Shown piece after piece: positions 12,701-24,700 of a stretch of DNA of 64,000 nt. The stretch covers positions 42,563,486 to 42,627,485 of the forward strand of contig OZ024875.1 of NCBI GenBank assembly GCA_964017185.1. Direction: 5' to 3'. Position numbers and translations under genes: made by a program. The DNA is from Rugalucina vietnamica. Taxonomy: Eukaryota > Mollusca > Bivalvia > Lucinida > Lucinidae. The notes beneath the pieces are model-generated. The model had not been told where the DNA came from, made no database searches, and worked only from the letters and a program-made list of their open reading frames with translations. Position 1 is the stretch's first letter, and every line of letters begins with the position of its first letter.

Positions 12701-15700
12701 TGCATTCGCGACCTATGTTGACCTTGCCGTAAAATAGGTCAAGGTCATCATAGGGTCATGATTTATACACATTGTAGTGCTTGAGCCATTAATGCTTCAT
12801 GCCAAGTTTGGTTGAAATCGGTCCAGTGGTTCTGGAGAAGAAGATTTTTGAAGGGTTTTTACCATATATGGGCATGGCGGCCATCTTGGTCATGTGACCT
12901 GGATTATTTATATACACATTGGTTCCCCCTTCCCATAGATGCTTCATGTAAAATCTGGCTTTGATTGGCCAAGCGGTTTCAGAGGAGAAGATCTTTGAAA
13001 ATGGTGGACGACGGACGGACGGACGACGGACGGACGACGGAGCATGGGTATACTATAAGCTCACCTTGTGAGCCTGACGGCTCAGGTGAGCTAATAAAAA
13101 AAAATCTGGTGAAAGGACAATAAATTTTTTTGAGTAGGCCCATTTGTGGTGAGTAGGTAGGGAGAGTGCAAACAAACAAATTTTTATTTTTGGCCAAAAC
13201 ATAAATCTTCTGTCAATTTGCTCATTTCTAGCAAGTTTTCTGCCATTTAATTACATTTTCCTATTTTTTCCCATTCCAATGCATGGGAGACCTAAGTTGA
13301 CCTTGACGTAAAATAGGTCAAGGTCATCCCAGGGTCATGATTTATATAAACTTTGTAGAGCTCCATTCCCAGATGCTTCAAACCAAGTTCCAAAATCATA
13401 GGCCTTCTGGTTCTGAAGAAGAAGATTTTTAAACGTTTTTGCTATTTATAGCCATGGCGGCCATCTTGGTCATGTGACCTTGACCATTTACATAAACTTT
13501 CATTCCCCCTTCCCAAGGATGCTCCACATGAAGTTTGGCTTTGATTGGCCTAGCGGTTTCAGAGAAGAAGATGTTTGAATATTATGGTCATATACATGTA
13601 CGGTATATAGCCCCGGGGCAGGGGCAGACAACCCCCCAGGGGCTAAAATTTTCCATTAACATTAATCTTCTGTCCATTTGCCTATTCCCAGTAAGTTTTA
13701 CCCATTAAATAGCATTTTACCATTTTTCCCATTCAATACATTGGCGACCCAAGTTGACCTTGCCGTAAAATAGGTCAAGGTCATCCTAGGGTCATGATTT
13801 ATATAAATTATAATGGGCCTGCGTCCCCAATGCTACATACCAAGTTTCGTGGAAATCGGCCCACTGGTTCTGAAGAAGAAGATTTTTAAAGGTTTTTGCT
13901 ATTTATAGCCATGGCGGCCATCTTGGTCATGTGACCTGGACCATTTATATAAACTTTCATTCCCCCTTCCTAAGGATGCTCCACATGAAGTTTGGCTTTG
14001 ATTGGTCAAGCGGTTTCAGAGGAGAAGATCTTTGAAATTGTGAACGACGGACGACGGACGGACGGACGGACGCCGGAGCATGGGTATACTATAAGCTCAC
14101 CTGTGAGCCTTCGGCACAGGTGAGCTAAAAAGGCGCAGACCAGCTGTGCAGTTACTGCACAGCTGATCTGCGCCTTTGGTTTCGCTACACAAATCTGAAA
14201 TTTCAAGCTTCTAGCCTTCTTCTGTGACTGTACAGGCCAGTGTCTTATGTCCAATTTCACAGCTATGGCTAATGTTAGACAGGACCTTGGTTAAAAGTCA
14301 CATCCCAAAAGCATGAATGGGTAAATCACTTACTTTGGAGTGGTGCTATGTTTCACCGCCACGAGGTAGTCTTTACTAGCCGACATGACCTGTACCAGTA
14401 GATCAGTGAGGTTGGACATTTCCAGCGCCTCCGCACAGGGCATCATTGTCCAGCAATACAGAACTAGATATTGGTTAGATCACTTACTTTGGAGTGGTGC
14501 TATGTTTCACCGCCACCAGGTAGTCTTTACTAGCTGACATGACCTGTACCAGTAGATCAGTCAGGTTGGACATTTCCAGGGCCTCCGCACATGGCATCAT
14601 GGTACAGCAATACAGAACTAGATATTGGTTAGATCACTTACTTTGGAGTGGTGCTATGTTTCACCGCCACCAGGTAGTCTTTACTAGCTGACATGACCTG
14701 TACCAGTAGATCAGTCAGGTTGGACATTTCCAGGGCCTCCGCACATGGCATCATGGTACAGCAATACAGAACTAGATATTGGTTAGATCACTTACTTTGG
14801 AGTGGTGCTATGTTTCACCGCCACCAGGTAGTCTTTACTAGCTGACATGACCTGTACCAGTAGATCAGTGAGGTTGGACATTTCCAGGGCCTCAGCACAC
14901 GGCATCATGGTACAGCAATACAGAACTAGATATTGGTTAAATCACTTACTTTGGAGTGGTGCTATGTTTGACCGCCACGAGGTAGTCTTTACTAGCTGAC
15001 ATGACCTGTACCAGTAGATCAGTCAGGTTGGACATTTCCAGAGCCTCCGCACAGGGCATCATAGTTTCCTACAAACAAAACAAGCAGGACTCAAATCAGC
15101 ACATTCTCTTTTAATGCTAAACTCTGAGACAAAAGACTATACCCAATGTGAATATTTGGCAATTTGATTACGATCTTTGTAGTCAGTTTCGGCAATATTA
15201 TGTTCCAGACTTTTTTGTAAAGCTTGTATCTCACTGGAATGTGACATCTGGAGACTAGTTGGTGGCGAAGGTTTACAATATAAACACAATTTTCACATAG
15301 CCATCTTATCGATGAATATCTGTGCACAAGTTTAGCAAATTTGGACCAGAGTTTGTCGCAAGATTCTAATGCCCTAGTTGTGAAACACACATTGCTTCGT
15401 TTTGTTTTCTCTAAAGACAGTCACAAGTTGTTAGCAAATTTGTTCTCAACATTATTGAATGATAATCGTGCATGATCTGTGAAAGTGTCACTAATTGGTT
15501 GCATTGTATATTCGCAAGAATTTTGCCCTAACTGAATTATGGAATTTGAAATAGAAGTTTCAGGATTTGCATAATTGAATCTCAACCCAATATTCTTGGG
15601 CTAAATATCCTCCTATGAATGTAACTTTTCATCTATCAACCTTTTGCAGGGATGTATCAAAATGGCTGAAACCTAGCATATGCATTGTGCTAATTATCAA

Positions 15701-18700
15701 AACATAATTCATTACCTCAAACAGAAGACTGAACAGATGTATTCTGACAGCAAACTTAGCAGCACACTCCTGTGCCGGTGGGTTGTTAATTTCTGATGGG
15801 TCTGTAGCCAATATTGTCTGGGCTAGATCCTGAACCTACAGAAACCAGAGGAAAAGATTTTATTTGATTATTTGAGCCACCACACAACGGTTTCCAACCA
15901 GCTCTGACATAAACTGGTCTGTACAGTCACAGAAACACGCTAGAAGCTTGAAATTTCGAGTAAAATAAGAAGATGGATTGTACTATCAGTATAGCAAAAA
16001 CAAAGCTGCTGATCAGCTGTGCAGTTACTGCACAGCTGATCTGCATCTTTGTTTTCGCACAGTTAATTGAAGGCGTTTCATTTTGATGTATTCTGACAGT
16101 AAACTTGTGGCACACTCCTGATCTGGTGGGTTGTTGATTTCTGATGGGTCTGTAGCCAAAATTGTCTGGGCTAGGTCCTGAACCTGTGTGTGAGATAAGC
16201 TTTTATTGTTTATTATGTATTGTTTTTTAACCACAATTGCATTTCAGACTATCAATTGTCTGATAAGTTTTTAATCATAAATTTTAATTAGCATATTGTG
16301 TTAACATCGCTCGGGAGTCAAAACCATGTAACTCCGATTTTGGCCAACTGGCGCAACAAGCGAATACTTCTAACTCACACCAACTCGCAGCATGTTATGG
16401 CTTCAACACTGGGGTCAGTGACAGGCCCTTTACAATGAGAAATTTTATGACTGCTTTTTAATTATGGATAATCAATCTAGTATGTATGTATATGATTGGG
16501 TCAGAATTAGACCTGGCCAGAAGGTTATAAAAAATTTTCAAGCTAAGCTGAGACTAAAATTAATCTTGCTAGTAAATGTTAAAATGCCAACTATCATTGC
16601 CATTTTAACATTTTTTAGCAGTCTCTGGTGATCAAAATCTGAAATTTCAATTTATTTAAGCTATTCCAGTATTTATGAGCCCTTTGAATTTCATCCATAT
16701 CTGAGTTCAGCATAACTAGAATTGTCAGAGAATCTGACTATAGCCCCGCTTCTCAGCTTTTTTTGCAGGGTGAAAAAAACAATGACAGGTAACTATGACA
16801 GGCTATCACAAGCTAAATCTCATCAATATTGATGCTCATACAAAATTTGGTCTGATTATGTCAATTCGGTCTCTGTCAAAATTTTGCGAAAAATGACGGG
16901 TAATGATCCAAAGCTAGATCTTGTCAATGATGATGTGCATAAAAAATTTAGACGGATTCTGTCAATTCGTTCTGAAGATATTGAGCGGAAACAAAATTCT
17001 GAAGTCAATCAAGGGCTGTTAACTCTGTCAAAATTTTGCAAAAAAAGATGGGTAATAATCCCAAGCTAGATCTTGTCAATGATGATGTGCATACAAAATT
17101 TGGACGGATTCTGTCATATCATTCTCCAGATATTGAGCGGAAATGAAATTCTGATGTCAATCAAGGGCTGTAACTCCATCAAAATTTTGTGAAAAATGAC
17201 AGGTAACAATCCCAAGCCAGATCTTGTCAATGTTGATGTGCATACAAAATTTGGTTGGATTCTGTCAATTCGTTCTCAAGATATTGAGCGGAAACGAAAT
17301 TCTGACGTTAATTAAGGGCCATAACTCTGTCAAAATTTAACAAAAACTGAAGGGTAACAAGCCCAAGCTAGATCTTGTCAATGTTGATGTGCATACAAAA
17401 TTTGGTCGGATTCTGTCAATGCGTTCTCAAGATATTGAGCGGAAACGAAATTCTGACGTCAATCAAGGGCCGTAACTCCTTCAAAATTTTGCGAAAAATG
17501 ACGGGTAACAATCCCAAGCTAGATCTTGTCAAAGATGATGTGCACACAAAATTTGGTCCGATTCTGTCAATTCGTTCTCAAGATATTGAGCGGAAACGAA
17601 ATTCTGACTTCAATCACGGGCCATAACTCCGTCAAAATTTTGCGAAAAATAACGGGCAACAATCCCAAGCTAGATCTTGTCAATGTTGATGTGCATACAA
17701 AATTTGGTCGGATTCTGTCAATGCGTTCTCAAGATATTGAGCGGAAACGAAATTCTGATGTTAATCAAGGGCCGTAACTCCATCAAAATTTTGCGAAAAA
17801 TGACGGGCAACAATCCCAAGCTGGATCTTGTCAATGTTGATGTGCATACAAAATTTGGTCGGATTCTGTCAATGCGTTCTCAAGATATTGAGCGGAAACG
17901 AAATTCTGACGTCAATCAAGGGCCGTAACTCCGTCAAAATTATGCGAAAAATGACGGGCAACAATCCCAAGCTAGATCCTGTCAATGATGATGTGCATAC
18001 AAAATTTGGTCGGATTCTGTCAATGCGTTCTCAAGATATTGAGCGGAAACGAAATTCTGACGTCAATCAAGGGCCATAACTCCGTCAAAATTTTGCGAAA
18101 AATAACGGGCAACAATCCCAAGCTAGATCCTGTCAATGATGATGTGCATACAAAATTCCGTTCGATTCTGTCAATTCGTTCTCAAGATATTGAGCGGAAA
18201 CGAAATTCTCACGTCAATCAAGGGCCATAACTCCGTCAAAATTTTGCGAAAAATGACGGGTAATAATCCCAAGCTAGATCTTGTCAATGATGATATGCAT
18301 ACAAAATTTGGTCCGATTCTGTCAATTCATTCTCAAGATATTGAGCGGAAACGAAATTCTGACGTCAATCAAGGGCCATAACTCCGTCAAAATTTTGCAA
18401 TAAATGACGGGCAACAATCCCAAGCTAGATCTTGTCAATGTTGATGTGCATACAAAATTTGGTCAGATTCTGTCAATTCGTTCTCAAGATATTGAGCGGA
18501 AACGAAATTCTGACGTCAATCAAGGGCCATAACTCCGTCAAAATTTTGCGAAAAATGACGGGTAACAATCCCAAGCTAGATCTTGTCAATGTTGATGTGC
18601 ATACAAAATTTGGTCAGATTCTGTCAATTCGTTCTCAAGATATTGAGCGGAAAGAAATTCTGACATCAATCAAGGGCCATAACTCCGTCAAAATTTTGCG

Positions 18701-21700
18701 AAAAATGACGGGCAACAATCCCAAGCTAGATGTTGTCAATGTTGATGCATGTACAAAATTTGGTCAGATTCTGTCAATTTGTTCTTGAGATATTGAGCAG
18801 AAACAAAATGCAAAAATGCTCACGGAATGACGGAATCACGGAACCACGGAATCACGGAACCACGGAACCACGGAAGGACAGGGTGAATCCAGTATAGCCC
18901 CACTTTTCCAAAGCGGGGCTATAATGACGGGTAACAATCCCAAGCTAGATATTGTCAATGATGACGGGCATACAAAATTTGGTCGGATTCTGTCAATTTG
19001 TTCTCGAGATATTGAGCGGAAACGAAATTCTGACATCAATCAAGGGCCGTAACTCCGTCAAAATTTTGCGAAAAATGACGGGTAACAATCCCAAGCTAGA
19101 TCTTGTCAATGATGACGGGCATACAAAATTTGGTCGGATTCTGTCAATTCGTTCTCAAGATATTGAGCGGAAACGAAATTCTGACGTCAATTAAGGGCCG
19201 TAACTCCGTCAAAATTTTGCAAAAAATGACGGGTAACAATCCCAAGCTAGATCTTGTCAATGTTGATGTGCACACAAAATTTGGCCGGATTCTGTCAATT
19301 CGTTCTCAAGATATTGAGCGGAAACGAAATTCTGACGTCAATCAAGGGCCGTAACTCCGTCAAAATTTTGCGAAAAATGACGGGTAACAATCCCAAGCTA
19401 GATCTTGTCAATGTTGATGTGCACACAAAATTTGGTCGGATTCTGTCAATTCGTTCTCAAGATATTGAGCGGAAACGAAATTCTGACGTCAATCAAGGGC
19501 CGTAACTCCGTCAAAATTTTGCGAAAAATGACGGGTAACAATCCCAAGCTAGATCTTGTCAATGTTGATGTGCACACAAAATTTGGCGTGATTCTGTCAA
19601 TTAGTTCTCAAGATATTGAGCGGAAACGAAATTCTGACGTCAATCAAGGGCCGTAACTCCGTCAAAATTTTGCGAAAAATGACGGGTAACAATCCCAAGC
19701 TAGATCTTGTCAATGATGATGTGTAAACAAAATTTGGTCGGATTCTGTGAATTCGTTCTCAAGATATTGAGCGGAAACGAAATTCTGACATCAATCAAGG
19801 GCCGTAACTCCGTCCAAATTTTGCGAAAAATGACGGGTAACAATCCCAAGCTAGATCTTGTCAATGATGATGTGCATACAAAATTTGGTCAGATTCTGTA
19901 AACTGGTTCTCAAGATATTGAGTGGAAATGAAATTTGGACGGAATAACGGAATAACGGAATGACGGAATAACGGAACGACGGAAGGACATGGTGAATCCA
20001 GTATAGCCCCACTTTTTCAAAGCGGGGCTATAAAAAAGAGTTTATCAACCTCAGAGCAAGGTTTCAGCTGTAAGATTAAAAGACTAAAGCAGATAGGATA
20101 CCTCTTTAACTAAGTTAGTGAGCACCATATTTTGCCATTCCTGTCCATTCCTCTGTGTAACGACCGTCAACAACTCGCACACTCTATACACTGTCTCTGG
20201 CAATGTGTCCAGCAGCTTCAAACAACCTGGAATTAAAACAAACTTGTATTATAAGATCTACATAATTCTACGTTTCCAAATAATCTAGCATTGTGTTTAG
20301 CTTTAGGCCTTTGAACAACCCAAGTTTGAGCTTGATTTTAATAGGTCATGGTCATCCTAGGATCGTCATTTTAACAAACACTACGATGGCAGGCATCATG
20401 GCCCTCGTGTCCAAAATGACGCATACATAGTTTCATGATAATCCACCCACAGATTCTGGCTTTCATCAGCCAGGTGGTTTTAGAAGAGAATATGAGCTAA
20501 TGAATATGCGAAAACAATGGCGCAGATCAGTTGTGCATAAACTTCTTAAATCCAAACTTTCAAGCTTCTAGCCTGCTTGTGATTGTGCATGCTAATTTTT
20601 GTCAGACCTGGTCAGAAGCCCAAATTGTTGGTTATCTGGTGTGGCGCTCATATCTTTTGAAAGTATGGAGGGATGATGGATGGACACTGGATCATGAGAA
20701 GTCTACAAAACTTTTTCATGCTCAACTCAGCTGAGCAGAAAATCTATAAACTGCTCATAAATGACGAAATAACCCAAATAAATTGAAATGTCAGGTTTAG
20801 ATCACCAAAGCCTGTAATCTATCCTGCTAACAAATGTTAAAATGCCAACAATTGTTGGCATTTTAACATTAATGAGCAGGATAAATTTTAGTCCCTGCTG
20901 AGTTGAGCATGAAAAAAGTTTTATAAACATAGGGCCAGAGTATACCTGGGAAGAGTTTATCAGTGAAGTTGTCCAGCACTGATTTATCTAGCGGTTCTTC
21001 ACTGTTCTGTTTCTCTTTCTCTTCTTTTTCCTTTTCTTCTGCTTTCTTCTTTTCTTCATTCTAAAAATAAAAAAAAATAAAAGCGCTGCAGGCATGCATG
21101 ATACCCCGGCCACGCAAATTTAATTTAGCAAAAATGTTTGTCAATAAATTCTCAAGATAAAGAGCAGAACAAAATTTTTGTCATAAATGAAGGACCATAA
21201 CTCTGTATACATTGACGAAATTTATCCATCTTCAATCCCAAACCACTACTTCCTGATTTGAACTTTTATACAAAGTTTGAAGAAAATTGGTTGATAAATG
21301 CACAAAACAGAGGCAGGAAACAAAATCTTAATGTAATTCATGGGCCATAACTCTGTACTTATTTAACAAAATTTATTCATTTTCAATCCCAAACCACTCC
21401 TTCCTATACAAAGTTTGAAGAAAATCGGTCAATATATGCTCTAGATAAGAGTCCGGAAACAAAATTCTAACGTAAATCAAGGGCCATAACTCTGTACTTA
21501 TTTGACAAAATTTACCCATCTTCAATCCCAAATCGCTCCTTCCTGATATAAACTCCTATACATAGTTTGAAGAAAATCGGTCAATAAATGCTCAAGATAG
21601 AGCCCAGAAACTAAATTTTAACGTAAATCAAGGGCCATAACTCTGTACTTATTTGACGAAATTTACCCATCTTCAATCCCAGACCACTCCTTCTTGGTAT

Positions 21701-24700
21701 GAACTCCTATACAAATTTAAAAGAAAATTGGTCAATAAATGCTCAAGATAGAGCCCGGAAACAAAATTTTAACATAAATCAAGGGCCATAACTCTGTACT
21801 TATTTGACGAAATTTACCCATCTTCAATCCCAGACCACTCCTTCTTGGTATGAACTCCTATACAAAGTTAAAAGAAAATCGGTCAATAAAATGCTCAAGA
21901 TAGAGCCCGGAAACAAAATTTTAACGTAAATCAAGGGCCATAACTCTGTACTTATTTGACAAAATTTACCCATCTTCAATCCCAGACCACTCCTTCCTGG
22001 TATAAACTCCTATACACAGTTTGAAGAAAATCGGTCAATAAATGCTCAAGATAGAGCCCGGAAACAAAATTTTAACGTAAATCAAGGGCCATAACTCTGT
22101 ACTTATTTGACGAAATTTACCCATCTTCAATCCCAGATCACTCCTTCATGGTATAAACTCCTATACAAAGTCTGAAGAAAATCGGTCTATAAATACTCAA
22201 GATAGAGCCCGGAAACGAAACGCTGACGGACGGACGGACAGACGGACGGACGGACGGACGGACACTCGAACGCAAATTTTTTTTGGAGGGTATAACATAA
22301 TACCCCGCACTTTTTTAAGTGGCGGGGTATAAAAAGAACATCGTAAAATATAGAATAAACAAGGTCAGTTCAAGTTTTTACCCCAATAATATATCAGGAA
22401 AAAAAGGCCCAGTGTCGGCAACATATTTGGTTTTGGGAAATGTCTAGGAAACAACTTAGAAGAGTGTGTTTCAAAATGGCATGTAAGGCCATAAGATGGG
22501 GGCTTCCATCACTCATAATTTATGATGCCTTTTCAATGTTTGTATGCACAATGTAAATCATAAATCAATAATTACTTATTATAATTCTAACTCTTTAAAA
22601 TGTATGTAAACTTGTGAAAACCTGCTTACCTGATCTGTTGTCATGACAACATTCTCTCCCAGTGACATAGCAATAGCCTGCATCATCTGAGCTTCCTCTG
22701 AGTCCAGGTCCAGGCCACCACCCCCCACTCCCAGCCCCTGCCCCGGGGCGGCAAAGTCATTGCCCTGTAGGAGGTAGTCCGTGGCATGCTCCAGTGACTG
22801 GGTGTGTCTCAAGGCCTCCACACATCGTGTCAGAGAGAACCCCATCTCCATGAGTTGTTGTACGTGGGAGTTATTGATGGCTGGGCGCCCGCTGGCTGCC
22901 GCGCCTGGAGGAGCCGCTGCCGCCGCAGCTCCGGAAGCAGCCCCTGATGTTGAGGGTCCAGCCGCAGCTGTGCCAGAGGTACTGGGTGCAGGGCCGGCTT
23001 CTACCTTCTGATTGCCTAACTGCTCCTGAAAGGTAGTAAGATAAAGATTAAACTGAAGCATTCCAATTGACCCTATGAAAAAACATGCACAAATAAGGCT
23101 TGGAAAAATAATTGCACAAACCTATAAACAGCCATGTTCAATGTAAGAATCTGACACAAGTATAAGGTAGTGATCGGTAAATATGTCCTAAGGGTCAACA
23201 TTTTTGTCATCAGGAGGCTCCCAAAAATTGAGATGAGAAATGTGGCATGGTATGTTTGTTTGCTTGTATTGAGGCTTAACGTCCCAGTCAACACTATTTT
23301 AATCAATGACATGACATGACATTACACTATGACTGCACCTTTCAAACTGTGGTAAAAACGGACAAATATGAGTAACAATTCCAACTGAACATAACCATAT
23401 AATATTTTCTCCCTTGATGGTATGACAGAGTATTGCAATACAGATTCTAAATATTCAATTTATTTTATTACGAGCCTTTGTGTGAAAAAAACTAACAATC
23501 TGGGTTTCTGACCAGGTCTGACTCAAACCATGCTGTACAATCTCAGAAAACAGTTAGAAGCTTGGAATTTCGCTGTTAAGAAGAAGGGGGATTTTACTAT
23601 CCGAGTAGCAAAAACAAAAGTGCTGATCAGCTGTGCAATAACTGCACAGCTGATCTGCGCCTTTGGTTTTGCATATGCAGATTTTTGCTTTTCTGATGTG
23701 GCAGCTCATATTATACCATATTACTGGAGAGGTTTCTTACCCTAATAATGCCTTCTCCCTTGATGATATGACAGAGTATGGCCAGTATAGACTCCGACAT
23801 TCTGCTACCATACAGCTTCAGAGGCTTCTTGTTCCACAGGTTCATCACAGCATTGAACGCAGCCTGGAAACATAAGGAAAACTTCTGTTTCATTTGGTCC
23901 TAGTAAACACACTTTAATAACAAAATAGTGCCAATTTCGAAAGTTATATTTTTGGTTCACAAAACTTTTTAAGTGACAATTTTTTTCTACAGTAACATAT
24001 TTACATATAAAGCTCATATGAACCCTGTTGGGGTGAGGTGGGGTGGGGTGGCGTGGGGTGCTAGGAGTAAACCTGAAGAAAAACCTCTAACCTTAGCAGG
24101 GCAACCAATACTCAATACCTGCTCAGACCCTTTAACCACTAGTGACAAACATTTTAAAACTGCAATCCACAATCTTGCCTTTAGTAAAATGATTATCAAC
24201 CCACCTTCTGTGTAGCAATGAGGTACTGTACAGCGTTGAACGGTGTGAAACCCGGCTGTGTAGACTTGTCCATCATGAAGTGTGGTGTCTCTAGTACTGT
24301 CTTAGGATTGACCATCTTTTCAATCAACATCAGCCAAGAGTCAAGAAACTCCCCAGTCCCATCTGAAATAGTAGGTTTTATTGATGACTAAGATTGATTT
24401 TGCTGTCACTCAAAAATGTAACTTTTAGGGGATTTAAAGTCATCAAATGTAGTCAGTTATCCAAAGCCATGCTCTTGATCTAAACAAAAGCCCACATTCT
24501 TTCCCCCATTAACTAGTTAACTGAGTGACAACTGATGAACTCCTTTGCTTTTATCAGAGGATGGATGTTATTTCATTTAAGAATGTTTGATAGAAGGGAA
24601 TAGTCAGGCCCATATTGGCCCCAAAATCCTGTTAACCAGCAGACTGGCTACTACCTACCTGGTAAATGAGGATCCTCTAAACCTTCTGTTAGCGGAACTT

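Noticed and set aside
16870-19900. Regular direct repeats reminiscent of a CRISPR array.
   Set aside because: Units are contiguous 151-bp tandem repeats without unique spacers, in eukaryotic DNA.
17375-19901. Series of overlapping 81-118-residue open frames on the plus strand (repeated '[20 protein letters not shown]').
   Set aside because: They come from the 151-bp family D repeat. 151 is not a multiple of 3, so each frame stops after one to two units and the next opens in another frame. No selection on the protein is visible.
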